Source: Rhynchopus euleeides | Taxonomy: Eukaryota > Euglenozoa > Diplonemea > Diplonemida > Diplonemidae | Reading direction: 5' to 3' | Assembly (NCBI GenBank): GCA_963210315.1 | Contig: OY723301.1 | Coordinates: 1,302,001 to 1,366,000 of the forward strand | DNA: 64,000 nt | Shown here: positions 34,193 to 45,737 of the stretch, piece by piece | Position numbering within the stretch: position 1 is the stretch's first letter | Layout of the letters: each line of letters starts with the position of its first letter | Notes under the pieces: model-generated | Database searches by the model: none | The model's input: the letters and a program-made list of their open reading frames with translations, nothing else | Told to the model about the DNA's origin: nothing | Program-made: the position numbers and the translations under genes

Positions 34193-34950
34193 CCTCCAGT
34201 GGTGCCCCAAGGGGGGGGGGGATGTTTTTGTTGCACTCTCATGGGAATGAAGGTAAATAAAGTTTCCCAACACCCGGTCGTTGTCCCACGGGGAGGGAGG
34301 GAGAGAGAGAGAGAGGGGGGGTGACGTGGGGTGCAAGAAGACAAATAACTCACAAAGTCGTTACGTTGCAGGGGGGTGGGGGAGGATAAGAGAGTAGAGG
34401 GTGTGTGGGTTTTGTGGCACACAGAACAGGAGAGCCTCGCAGCTGCCAGGCACTCTCGTCCAGTTTGGGGTGGTATTTTTTCTCCCCCCCCCAGCCTCTG
34501 CCCTGCTGGGGGTGGGTGGGTGGGTGGGGGAACATCTCTAACAGCTCAAGAAATGGGCCAGCAGTAAGAAAAATAATGCAGGAAATCAGGAATAAGGCAA
34601 CCGAAGCAGCACACAATGACTCAGAGCCCCAACTCCTCCCCCTCTCCCTCGCCGAGCCTGCCTCGATGGAAGCAGGCAGAAGAAGGCTGTATTACGTGCG
34701 TGCTTGATTTGTCTCCCCCCCCCCCTCCCCCAAGAAGCGCACAGAAGGCAGCCCCCATGAGAACGATAAGCGCATTATACTGTTGAACGGATTTGGAAAA
34801 TTCTTTTGATCATGTCTCTTCTGCCCCGACCCCCGGCAGGAGGGGCAGCTGCATGCTTGTTCCGATTTTCGCCCGGCCATACGATGGCACTCTTCTTGTG
34901 TTTGATGCCGACACATCCTGGGTGGGTCGCGTGTGAGCAATGTGACAATG

Positions 34951-34983
34951 GCGACTGTCGCTCAGCGATTCAGCGACAGTCGC
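34951..34983. repeat. Perfect 12-bp-stem hairpin
   Basis: gcgactgtcgct pairs exactly with agcgacagtcgc across a 9-nt loop. Function unknown; could be a relic of a larger inverted repeat. Confidence 0.8.
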
Positions 34984-35678
34984 TTTTGGCCCAGCGATCG
35001 TCGCCAGAGCGTTTCTGGACCGAAATTTCGGATTTCATTTCCGGAAAATTTCCGGATCGTGGTGGGGTCACTTTGCTCTGGGAGATGAGTTTTTGGCCAT
35101 TCAAATTTTTTGACATTTCCCTCCCGTTGTCTGTGGACCGCCCAAAAATGAAATCGAAAACTGGAAAAAATGAAAAATCCGAAAAAATATTTTCTCGAAA
35201 AAAGTGGGTTCGTGGGTTTCGATTATTCCCACAACCCCGAAAAAAAAATTTGAAAAATTTTTTCGAGTGGTGGACTTTTTTCTCACAAAAGTTTTTTTTT
35301 TCGCGTATCCGTCAGGTGGACCACCGGGTGGGGAGAGATCCGGTGTGAGGCACTTGGGTCCGTCCAGGTGGGCAGGGGGAACCTGGGGGCGGGGGGCCTC
35401 AAAACCCGTCTACCAGTGCCGCTTCTAATCTCGTCGGTCTTGTCCCAACCACCACCAGCCAGCCCAGAACGCCCTGACGCTGCGACCTCGTCGATTTTTC
35501 CGTTTCGCCCATCCGCCCAACTCCGCCAACCCAACCAGCCCTACCCTTTCTCCCAGTCAGGGCGGTACTCACACGAGCGGCAAAGCGCTGGGGGAGGGGG
35601 GGGGGGACATCAATAGGGGAGGGGAGGGGAGGGGGGAGGAAGGGAGGGGAGGAAGGGGGGGGGGGGATTAATCTCCTA

Positions 35679-35739
35679 CACCCCCACTTTTTTCTACTCC
35701 ACCCCTACTTTTTTCTACTCCTCCCCCATTTTTTTTGAC
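35679..35739 (+). repeat. Three tandem copies of a 21-bp unit
   Basis: Unit resembles acccccacttttttctactc, with the third copy degenerate. Follows a G-rich tract. Confidence 0.75.
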
Positions 35740-35959
35740 TGTAAAAAAAAGTTCGTCTCCGGGATTTTTTTTGAGAGGGTGTTCACAGGGTGCAGGAAAC
35801 TTATTTTCCACTCAGAGGCACACCCTGGGACCCACTACCCCCCATCCAGGCCAAATAGCACCTAGTTACCACTACTGCCTATAAAGTGATTTTCACTGTT
35901 TTTTTCGACTGGGGGGTATTCTCGACCCGGGCGGAGTAACTCAAATTGTGGTGTTGTAA

Positions 35960-36105
35960 GATAAAATCACGAATTACACTCCACAGTAGCCATTTTTGTA
36001 CTCTCGTATGGGTTTTTTTGCACTCGTCGCCTTCGGCGACTCGTGCAAAAAAATCCCAAACTCGAGTAAAAAAATGGCTACTTTAGTGTCGTGTAATTAA
36101 TAACT
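35960..36105. mobile_element. Foldback (MITE-like) inverted repeat
   Basis: Two arms of about 70 bp pair imperfectly around a centre at gtcgccttcggcgac. The arms share tgcaaaaaaa, ccca, gagta and tggctact blocks. No coding sequence and no clear target duplication. Resembles a non-autonomous foldback transposon, or a strong cruciform. Confidence 0.7.
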
Positions 36106-36692
36106 AATGTCCCCTCCACGCACCCCCTCCACATGCCAAACTGTGTTGTTAGCAATGACTAAACACAGGCGCCAGGGCGAAGGGGTGGGTGGGGGGGATG
36201 GAGTGGGATGGGGCAGGGGCGGGTGTGGGGGTGAGGTGTGGGTAGTAGGACGAATCAGAACAAAAAAGAATAATACTGGGGCACGTTTTCAGCAGGAATA
36301 CTGCCCGGAGTTGTTTGATGCAGCATCGGGATATAATTTTTTTTTTGGCTTTTTGTTTCGCAAAAAAAATGGAGTGAGGGTCTGCCGCAGGGTAAAAGAT
36401 AGGGTTCCGGGCTGCGCGCCGAAAACCGGGGGTAATCGGGGGTAAAATTTCAGCCATTTCCAAATGGAAGGGCTTTCCCTTCCCACAACCCCACCCCACC
36501 CCACGCCACTCAACTGGGATGGGCAGGGTGGCTCCTCTGCGGGGGCCGCTGCCAGGTCCGAGAGGAGCGCGCTCCTTCTTGGCGCCAACGCGAAGGAGCC
36601 AGTCGATGAGAAAGCGTTCGGGAGAGCGCGGTGGTGTTGAAAGCACCGCAGGTTGCCCTTGCAGACTTGGTTCTGGACAGGCACAGGCCACA

Positions 36693-36908
36693 TGGGGGGT
36701 CTGGGGGGCGGTACCCCCCAGCCGCCGGAGGCCACGGTAGTGAGCATCTGTTCCTTGTAACCGTACAATTCTGTGAGCTGCCTGCATCCTCCCGGGGTGG
36801 GCTGTATTCCATCCCCAATTGACCCCAAAGGGTGTTGGATATAAGACAGGCAGACGGCACAGGGGGGTCTGGGGGGCGGAGCCCCCCAGCCGCCGGAGGC
36901 CACGGTAG
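36693..36908 (+). repeat. Pair of 47-bp GC-rich palindromic repeats
   Basis: Copies at 36693-36739 and 36862-36908 both read ggggggtctggggggcgg, then a centre (taccccccag or agccccccag), then ccgccggaggccacggtag. The second contains the hairpin ggggggcggagcccccc. Short interspersed palindromes of this style occur in many algal, protist and bacterial genomes; origin here unknown. Confidence 0.75.
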
Positions 36909-37305
36909 CGAACAGCTGATTCTGCTCCATAGTCGCACGCCGCATGTAGTCAACGTGCACCTTGTGCTCAACAGGTTCATCGAGCTAACCCTGGGGCAGG
37001 GCACTGTGCTCTTGGCCCCGGCCTCCTCTGGCCAAAAAGTACCCTGGAATAGTACCCGGACAGAATCTCAGAAAAATCCCGGTGGAAAAAAAAAAGAGGC
37101 ACCCCCGGTTTTTCGGGGCAAAATCTCAAAAACCGGGGCTAAGCCCCGTTTTTCATAACAGTATCTTAAACACTGGTCTGCCGTGGTTTGTTGTTTTTTG
37201 AGCGTATCTATTTATCAACTCAAAGAATCTATACACACAAAGCCCTGCAGAAACACCGTCAGCTATTTGAGGAAGCAGACGCTCTCTCTCTCTCCCCCCC
37301 CCCTC

Positions 37306-40300
37306 TCACGGGCGGCACAGCTCATCATTATCAATGGAATCATCGCAGCTATACTGCAGGTCATCCTCACTGTCTTTGCGCCCTGCATCTACAGGCTCCT
37401 CTGGGGACTCCTCCTCCTCGTCCACCTTCTTCTCCTCCACCGCAACCCTCTCCTGCACTGCCTCCGCCACAACCTCGCGGGGTCGGGTGGGGGACAGCGG
37501 GGGGTGCTGCGCCACAGCAGACGCAGCAGCGGGGAGCTCCGGGAGGACCAGCGGGAGCTTTTTTGTGATCTCCAGGCCAGGGGAGACGCTGCTGTGGGGG
37601 CTGCCGCGGTGCAGCGCTGCGCCGGCTGGGGGCGACATGCCACCCCCCGGCAGGCACACCCCGCCACGCCCCAGCCTCGGAGGCGACGCCAGCACAAACT
37701 CCCCCCGGGGGCTGGGGAGGAACTGCATGAAGTCCTCCGGGGTGTCACCACCCCCACCACCACCCTCCGTCTGCACCGCGACGCAGATCCCCTGGAGGCT
37801 CACCGCGCTGACCGCACTCCCGCCTTTGCTCAGCCTCCCCATCACGGGGGAGAGGGGGATCGCACAGGACCCAGGTGTGGTGGACAAAGCGACCTGCCTC
37901 CCATACCGCATCCGCGTGGGGGACATCGGTGGGGAGAACGGCTCAGACGCCTCGCTTGGAGACATGCCCGGGAGGGTCTGCACATCCACAACAGACTCCG
38001 TCTGGGGGATGGAGAGCTGATCAACCAGCTCGTCCTCCCTGGTGCAGACCCCGAGGGTGCGCGGGCAGACCTTCCGGACAAACCGTTGCTTATCGGGGGA
38101 TGGCGGGAGCTCGAGCGCCTTCATAGGCCTGCGTGTCCTCCCGCGGAGTGCCCCGGAGAGAGACCCGGGGCGCGGCTTGGCGACAATCATGTTCGGGGGG
38201 AAGCGGAGGCCGGGCTCCGGGGAGGAGGGGACAGTGGCGGTGCCCGGCTGCGAGACGTGGAGGGTGAGCATCGGGGGGGAGGCGCAGAGGGCGGGCAGCA
38301 TCGTGCCGAGGCCTCCTGCGGCGGGGACCATGAGGTCGAGGGCTGCGGCAGGTGCGGTGCCCTTCTTGAAGGACCACCGGGATGACGTGGAGGAGAACAT
38401 CGAGGAGTAGGCGCTGGGTTCCTCTGTGGGGGGTAGTGGGGTGGTGGTGGGGTGGTGGTAGTGGTGGTGGTGGTGGTGGTTTGCCTGACAAAGCATAAAA
38501 AGACGCAAACAAACCAACTCGGGGTAACCCCCACTGCTGAAAGGCGGGTTGGCTAAGGCGGGACATATCACACAGAACACAGGGTCCCTATCAGTCTCCC
38601 AATCCATACCGCGCGGCTCCGTCTTGCTGCTGATGGAGGACTCGCTGCGTCGGGAGGGGCAGGACCGGGTGCGCTTATGCGGCACCAGCCTCACAATGCC
38701 TCCCTCTGTCTGCGTGGCGGCGCAGGCGATCTGGCGTGCCCTGTCTGCGTGGCACCGCAGCTCGACCAGCTCTGCCTCCACGCTGCCTTTCTCCTCGAGG
38801 GTGGTCCCGAGGGTGCGCTGGAGCCGTGCCAGCTCGTCACGCAGCTGCGCAGTCTCGCGCTGCAGCATGGCAACCTCTGTGGTGTTGGTGTGGCATAGGA
38901 TAGAGCATCACATCCACATCAGCAGCAGCACATTGCATTTCGACAAGAATAAATATTTCAAAGAAAACCCCAGGATCGTTTTGTGTGGGTGGGTCGAATT
39001 TGGGGGCCGCGGGCCCGATTGTCACCCCGTCTGGGGCAACACAATACCAATCGATCTAACCCCAGGACGAACGTGGTGCGGCAAACCGACAAAAAACAAG
39101 TGATGAGCGTCACAAACCTCCCCATTTGCCCCCCCCCCACTAAACTTATCGTTTAGCTCAAGTTAGGCCCACTGAATTCTCATGATACCTCAACTGCCCA
39201 AGGGAACGGTAGAAACCCCCCCCCCCCGAGTGACAGCCACTCCTCTGATACTGCCTCCACTGACACAGCACCCACACGACCCCTACCCCACCCAGTCCAC
39301 ATACCCCTCTGCCCCGCCACCGGGCTGCTCGACGCTGACGACTCCGGGGAACCCGGCTGGTCCTGACACCACATCCTCACCAGATCCTTGATATCCGCCA
39401 CCGTCGGCCGCACCGCGCGCACCCCCCAGGCCTGCCGCACCGCGTCTGTCTGCTGCCACTCCAGCATGGAGGTCGTCAGATCCCCGAGGGCCTCCGACTG
39501 ACCGAGACTGCAGCGGGACATCGCTGCCTCCGCTACACACCGCCGGAGATGCGCCTCGCTGAGACACACCGCTCGCAGCCTGTCTGAGGCGAAGGCCGCA
39601 GCCTCCACTGCAGCCTCCGCCTGCCCCCGCGCCTCCTGCAGCTGGGCACGCTCATCCAGGCTCTGCTCCTGCGCATTCGCAACCTGCTCCTCCATCTCCT
39701 GCAGCCGCTGCCGTGCCACTCGCAGCTCGACATCCTTCTCCTGGAGATCGAACAGAGTCTCCGTCTGCACCACGGCATGGGCACACCCCACCGGCGCCCG
39801 CACCGTGCGGTAGCTCCCCTTCCGAAGCAGAGGCTCCGCGTCACGGAGCCCTGCCTCATAGGAGCTGATCAGCCTCCGGTGTGCATCCTCCTGCATCCTC
39901 TGGTTTGCAGCGGCAGATGCGAGGGCAGCGCGGCTCTCCAGCAGAGATGCGGCGAGAGCTGTAACCCCTGCGACGACAGGGTGTTGCCCCGGGATGGACC
40001 TGGCCCTAGCTCCCTCGGGCACCCCGGATAGAGCAAGGTCGACCCCATCGAGGGCCTCATTCATGTCGTTTCGAAGGGCAGCGCATTCCGCAGCGAGGCT
40101 CTGCGGGAGCTGCTGCTGCACAGCGAGCTCCTCCTTCAGAGCGTTGATGACCTCCTCCTTCGAAGCCAGGAGTGACGCGGTTGTGGCAGCGGAGGTGTGC
40201 CGGTGGAGGCGGGACCCCCTCAGTGCAGGGGACAGAGGCGACCCCAGCGGCTGGGAGGAGGAGGGGGAGGATAGGGGGGATGAGGCGTGCCGCGCGCCCC

Positions 40301-40598
40301 CCGGGTTTACCGCCGCCTGGGCGACGGAGAGTGCAGAGGCCAGCTCATTCCCCTGGGCTGCGATGCGGAGCAGCTCGGACTCGCGCTGCTGGAGGAGGGT
40401 CACCGCATGCTTCAGATGCCCCAGCAGGACCGCAGCGGAGGGGAGTGGCCCCCCATCCTCCTCTGCCTCGAATATGAGATCCTGCAGATCCGAGGTTGCG
40501 TCGAAGTTGAGGTTCAACACCCCGACACCCGAGGAGGAGGGCAGTGGGGTGAGTGCGGCTCCACCTCGGCTGAGAGAGACCTCCAGACCAGGGGGCAT
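37306..40598 (-). CDS. Coiled-coil, Ser/Pro-rich protein of unknown function (892 aa)
   Basis: Three exons: 40598-39305, 38876-38610 and 38423-37306. Introns of 428 and 186 nt start GTATG, end ACAG and are both phase 1. The join across intron 1 restores a heptad run (GQREVAMLQRETAQLRDELA), which strongly supports the model. Residues about 60-420 hold several predicted coiled coils (QEKDVELRVARQRLQEMEEQ), and the helix continues over the first junction. The C-terminal 400 residues are disordered, Ser/Pro/Gly-rich and end in a very acidic tail. A QTE motif recurs (AVVQTET, AATQTEG, VAVQTEG); TQT is the core of dynein light chain LC8 ligands, so a cytoskeletal scaffold is possible. The 186-nt intron has no in-frame stop, so retention would add 62 residues including a His run. 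Confidence 0.85.
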
Positions 40599-42662
40599 CC
40601 TGGGGGGGTGGGGGTGGGGAAGAGGGGGTGTTCACGACGGAGGTTCACTGAGAGAGAGAGAAAGGGAGAGAAAGGGGGAGATGGGAGAAAAAAAATATCC
40701 CCTCCCTGTGCTATATGTGGTTGTATGCGCCAAACAAAAAAAAATATAAGCGAGGAAATATAAAGAAAGAGATATTCTGCGGGAGAAAGCGGGGAAGGAG
40801 AGGGAGAGAGGGGGTGTGGGGGGGGGGGGAGGAGCAAATAGGTGGTGTTTTGACCCCCACGCTACCACCCGCTCTCCCCCCTCCCCCCCTGTCCCTGTCC
40901 CAGAAGCGCTGCCCTCTTGAACCCCTGTGGGAGATGCGGGGTGAGGGTCTCTAAAGGGGGGGCCCCCTGACTCCTCCCTGCAGGCAGGGGGAGGCTTTAG
41001 TGTACAGGGGGTGGCAGCCCCTGGCCCTGTGGGGTGGTGGTGGTGGTGATGTGTTGTGAAGTATCTCGTGTGTGGTGGGCGGCAGACATGGCGGGGTGGG
41101 GGGGGGGGGGTTTGATCGTCGAGAGTGAATGGAAAAGTAAGCCTCCCATGGCGGGGTGGGGGGGGGGAGAGGGGGAACTCTGCACCCGTATCTTCCGGTG
41201 TACTACCTACCGTTGTACCTTCTGGTTGAGGCGATTGTGTGCTGCAGCACAGCACTTTGCCCTCCACACACACGGGAGATCTGGGAGAACCCTTGCCTCA
41301 GCCAGACAGAGACCCCGCTCGCGTATCACTCGCAAGCGGCTCCATTGGGCTTGAAGGTGGTCTTCTCAAAGCCACTCTCATGACGTGAAAAGGGGGGGCA
41401 GGAGGCTGCAGCGTTGCTTGTTTTTTTTTCGACGGCTAAACTTTGCCTGTATTTTTGTAACGAAAAGTCCAGAGCTTCCATACAATTCTTGCTGCAGAGT
41501 TTAGCGCCGACAACCAGAAGGCTGGTGCTGAGAGAGAAAGAGAGATAGGGAAAACGGAATCTTCCCCCCCACCCCCACCCCCCCAACCCCCCCGGATTTT
41601 AGTCGTGAATGATCTCCGCATATGTCTAGCTGGGCTTGCGGCTGGCGATATGAACATGCGTGTGGGCTGTGTTAGGAGGAGGAGAGAGAACGTGACTCTC
41701 GCCCCCAACCACAACCACTCCCTCCCAAAATTTCTGGGTAAGTAATATGAACACTGCCTGGAGAACACGGAATAGGGTACGTTTCAGGTAAAAAACATGG
41801 CAACAGTGGGGTATGGGGGGGGGGGGTAAAAAAGCAGGGCGACAAAGGTTTTAAAACACGGGACGGAACGGGGGGGAGGGAGAGAGGCTGTCAGACGCGG
41901 AGACGAGAAGGAGAAGGGGCAGGTCCAAATACAAACACACACACATGCGAATCTTGTTTGTGATAGTGTAGATCACGCCGAGCACTACTCTGCTTTTGAG
42001 GTGATATCCACTGGTTACACACACACGGTAAACTTTGAATGACTGTTGAGATTTTTTGTCCACACATGCGAATCTTGCTTGTGATAGTGTAGGTCACACC
42101 GAGCGAAAATCTCTGATATGCCTCCACTGCCACACCCATGAAGCAACACAACGTTGCTGTGCCTGCTGAGTGGAACACATCGCCCCCCCAACCCTCCCTT
42201 TTCACTCACGCTGCCTCCCTCCCTCCCCCCCTCTCCCCAACCACCCCACGGAAGCCGGTCCGCTGTTAGGCTAAGTATGGTTCAACCTCGGCGTCTGTTT
42301 CCGGCATGGCCGTGCGGTGGAGGGGGGGGGGGGTTGGAGACAATTCCTTGCTCAAAAAAGCCCTGCTGGTCCGAGGGAAGAAATGTGTTGTAGCGGGGGG
42401 GGATGGATGTGGGGTGTGGCTGGGATCAGGGGGAAGAAGAAGGAGACTTTTTTTTTTGGCTGGCCTTGGGTTGGGTGGGGGTGTTGGAAGAAACCCCCCC
42501 ACACAAAAAAAATGGATTTGGTGAGATAAAAAAACATAAAGGCAAAGTTGAATGACATGACACACACACGCCGTGTACACAAGAGGCCAGCGCAAAAAAA
42601 AGTAATCTTGCTACAGTGATGTTTGCAAGAACGCCACACCCGATATCGCACTATTGCATCGC
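40599..42662. other. Intergenic spacer
   Basis: No gene. Contains polypurine and G-run low complexity, the second copy of the tcgagagtgaatgg repeat at 41108-41152, and two copies of the tgcgaatcttg repeat. Confidence 0.5.
41944..42112 (+). repeat. Two copies of a dispersed repeat; related copies near 47608-47710
   Basis: Units share acatgcgaatcttg, tttgtgatagtgtag and tcac.ccgagc. The second unit continues aatctctgatatgcctccac, which recurs as aatctctgatacgacctcca near 47640, followed by a further degenerate unit. Non-coding. Confidence 0.65.
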
Positions 42663-43553
42663 TTACTCCACGAAGTAGTTCTCGACCCACCAGGTCAGCT
42701 GCTCCTCCGTGAACTGAAGGTGGTTGCCGGTGGTGGAGTTGAAGAGGATCTTACCAGCCTCGTCAACGGTCTTCAGCCCGAACAGGTCCTTCTGGTACAT
42801 CTCGGTCTCGTTCATGCTCAGGATGGTCTTGAAGCTGTGGGGCTGGAACTCGCCCCACCACTCGCCCTCCCTGGGGTACACCATGGAGTCCTTCTCGGCC
42901 TTGATCATGGCGAACCGCTTCACCGAGATGAAGTTGTCCTTGTAGGTCTGGTTGAAGTTCTCACCCTCGTTGTTCCACTGTGCGATCTGGCTGTTCTTCT
43001 TGTACTCCGTCCCGTTCACACGCTTGGGGTCACGGAAGTACCCAGCCTGGAACAGGTCGTCCTGCACGGCCTTCGTGTAGGCGGCGTCACCCAGGATCTC
43101 GTCCACCACCAGGCACAGCGGGGAGAAGACGCCGTGCGAGGGGTTGCACTGCGGGAACCCCGACACGCCCATCACCGTCCCGTGCACCGACAGGAAGGTG
43201 CTCACAGGGGGGTTGTTGTACTTGTGGATGTAGCCGCGGATCAGGCTGTTGCCCTGCGAGAACCCGACGGCGTTGAACCCACCAGCCAGGTTCGGGTCCG
43301 CACGGATCTTCTCCGCAAACACATCCACGTTCTTGTCCATGTTCATGAAGAACCCGTTGCTGGTGTCCTTCTCACGGTTGTCACCGGTCGGCACGCACAC
43401 CGAGTAGCTGCTGGTCGTCGTCCCCACCAGCTCCGTGATCTTCTTCATCCCGGAGTTGAAGCAGCTGTCCCCCATCCCGTGCCCCACCACCGTGGGGAGA
43501 CGGGCCTGCACAGCAACGCTGCACAGCAGCACCATAGCGGCACGCATCATCAT
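42663..43553 (-). CDS. PPT1: Palmitoyl-protein thioesterase 1 (296 aa)
   Basis: Removes thioester-linked palmitate from cysteines of proteins being degraded in the lysosome. Start at 43553 gives a signal peptide (MMMRAAMVLLCSVAVQARLP), 13 nt below an AG at 43568-43567. The mature chain opens PTVVGHGMGDSC, the PPT1 hallmark. The catalytic triad is intact: Ser99 in GFSQG, Asp222 in KDSMVYP (equivalent to Asp233 of the human enzyme) and His278 in GNHLQF (His289). EWWGEF and the C-terminal GLKTVDEAGKILF also align with the family. Length is close to the human 306 residues. N-glycosylation sequons (NGT, NQT, NET, NST) fit a lysosomal enzyme. Single exon; in-frame ATGs upstream look like UTR. Confidence 0.95.
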   Translation of the reverse strand: MMMRAAMVLLCSVAVQARLPTVVGHGMGDSCFNSGMKKITELVGTTTSSYSVCVPTGDNREKDTSNGFFMNMDKNVDVFAEKIRADPNLAGGFNAVGFSQGNSLIRGYIHKYNNPPVSTFLSVHGTVMGVSGFPQCNPSHGVFSPLCLVVDEILGDAAYTKAVQDDLFQAGYFRDPKRVNGTEYKKNSQIAQWNNEGENFNQTYKDNFISVKRFAMIKAEKDSMVYPREGEWWGEFQPHSFKTILSMNETEMYQKDLFGLKTVDEAGKILFNSTTGNHLQFTEEQLTWWVENYFVE

Positions 43554-44740
43554 TGTGCTCTGGTCCCTGCGGTGGATATGGCATGAAGGTGCACCAAGCA
43601 TCACATTGCGCTGAGTCGAACAGTAGGCGGGGCGGGGTGTTGGGGTGTGAGCGGGGGAGGGGGGCATCGTCTTCTTCTTTTCTTTGTCGGCAAGTGTTGT
43701 TGCAGCAAGACCCCCGGCACCCCACATCGCATGGGACACCACCTCTGAATCTTCCGATCCTCGCCATGCCGCTATCCTTGAAGGGTTTTATCTTCAGACG
43801 AATGTGGAACCTTCTGGGCCCCGTTCTTCCTCCTCCCCTGGCTTCCATGATTTTTTTCAGGATTCTTTTTGATCGTTTGCCCGTGTTTCACCACGGAAAG
43901 CGCAATCAAACACATCACCCCCGGCTTTGTGTGTGCATGCATGGACACCGGCATCACCTCATCAATCACGAGTAGATTCTCCGAATTGAGACATCGCAGG
44001 CAACACCGAATACACACGTCATCTGACGATACAATCAGACTCATGCCCCCCACCCCCTGCCCTGTGTCGCGATGTCAACCAGTTCAAAAAGTTCAAATCC
44101 TTTGGCATGCATCTGCATGCTTGAAATCAGAGCTGAACGCTCTTCGAACCCACGTGCAGAGCACTGCTCTGCTCGCTTTGTCGAGTGTTTCGCGCGGGCG
44201 GGGTTGCTGGCAGGAACGGTCTATTTTTGAGCATCCGGTGAGACCGATGATTTGTATTGACAGACCATGGCCTCGACAGACAAGAAAACCTTCACGGGAG
44301 ATGTGCGTGCATGTGTGTTGGCAACCCGAGGGAGAGAGTAGCCCACTCTCAGCACCCCTACAGTTCCACCACCCCCCTCTCCCCAACCCCACCCCCCTCT
44401 CCGGGCCCGCGTGGCTAGTTTTTTTTTTTGGCAACACAAAAAAATGCAAAAAAAGGAAACATCAGACAATGCGGAAGCAAACAAAACAGACCCCTCCACC
44501 CCCACCCCCGCCAACTCCATACCAGCAACCACACTGACAAACGTAAAATACCAGCAGCCGCTGGTGCCCCTGCCCCCCCCCCCCCACCCCACCCACCCAC
44601 AGTTTTATTCTCTTTCTTTTCGTTGGCTTTTTGTTTGTCTCCGAGACGCTGCAGAGAGCCGCGGGTTTAGGGCGCATGAAGACGGACCGTGTGGGGTGAC
44701 AAGAGGCAGGACTTGAGAGAGTATAAAAAAAATGCTGTTT

Positions 44741-45737
44741 TGGGGTAATCAGGCTGGGGAAAAAAACAACAAATCACAACAAATCACACCCGATCGTCAG
44801 CTGATTGAGGGTGTGATATGAGGGTTCTATCCAACAAGGATATCAAGGCGGCACTTTCAAAGTCCTGCCAAGGACAGCGCCACGTGGGTGTGTGCTTCTG
44901 ATATATGTTATGTCATCATGTGAACCCTCCCCAGCGTGTGCCAACATCCCTGACACGCTCACGAAAAGCATGACACGGAGAAAACAGGTGCCGAAACAAC
45001 CTGCCGAGCACACGGGTGGTGCCACGTTGATCCACGCAGCGATCTCCCATGACAGGAAGCCTTGTCGCCACGGCAGAGTCGCCGCGGACTGTGGGAGAGG
45101 TGTCGCCAGTCACCTTGAGGTTGCAGTGTGTCATCAGGCTAAGACCCGTGCCCTCTTCACCTCCCCTATTAGGTTGCTCCCATATCGTTGCCTGCTTTGG
45201 GGCCTGAAGGACATAGGGGTCCAGCAGGCACGTGAGCATCGCAAGGCATGAGTGGCTGTTTCAAACTCCTGGTGCAAGCACCCGTCATGGTCTGGGGAAG
45301 CCCTCCCAGGTAGTTTAACGTCTTGCCCAGGACACCCGATCACAACAGATCACAACAAATCACAAGGCAAATGTTGTGATTTGTTGTGATTTTTTGCGAC
45401 TAGGTGTGACGTGGTGTGATTTGTTGTGACCAGTTGTGACGACTTGTGACCCTTTTGTGATGAGTTGTGATGAGGTGTGATCTGTTGTGATCTGTTGTGA
45501 TCGCGATCCAAAATTTTAAATTTTTGAAATTTTGGATCGCGATCACAACAGATCACAACAGATCACAACAGATCACACCTCATCACAAAAGGGTCACAAG
45601 TCGTCACAACTGGTCGCAACAAATCACAACTGGCCACAACAAATCGCAACAAATCACAACATTTGGCGTTGTGATTTGTTGTGATCGGGTGTGATTCGTT
45701 GTGATTTGTTGTTTTTCCCCCCAGCCTGATTACCCCA
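44741..45737. mobile_element. Non-autonomous inverted-repeat element with 5-bp target duplication
   Basis: Terminal inverted repeats of about 55 bp start tggggtaatcaggctgggg and run on through aacaacaaatcacaac; the right end reads the complement with few mismatches. Flanks show tgttt at 44736-44740 and 45738-45742. No coding capacity. The right third is a giant hairpin made of variants of ttgtgattg. Superfamily not assignable from the termini alone. Confidence 0.8.
45370..45667. repeat. Long hairpin built from ttgtgatt words
   Basis: Arms of about 140 bp pair around a centre ggatcgcgatcc/ggatcgcgatc joined by an AT-rich loop. Each arm is a string of 10-bp words such as gatcacaaca and aatcacaaca, so it is both an inverted repeat and a degenerate 10-bp tandem repeat. 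Confidence 0.85.

Larger units (their letters stand above)
31603..37305. other. Long intergenic region
   Basis: No gene supported. Contains many G/C homopolymer runs, an AT-biased stretch about 35030-35310, G-rich low complexity 35590-35670, a 21-bp tandem, a foldback element and a GC-rich repeat pair, each listed separately. Confidence 0.5.

Noticed and set aside
36149-37004. Minus-strand frames of 160-220 codons
   Set aside because: Repeated VASGGWG..PPPRPP segments come from translating the GC palindromic repeats, not from a gene.
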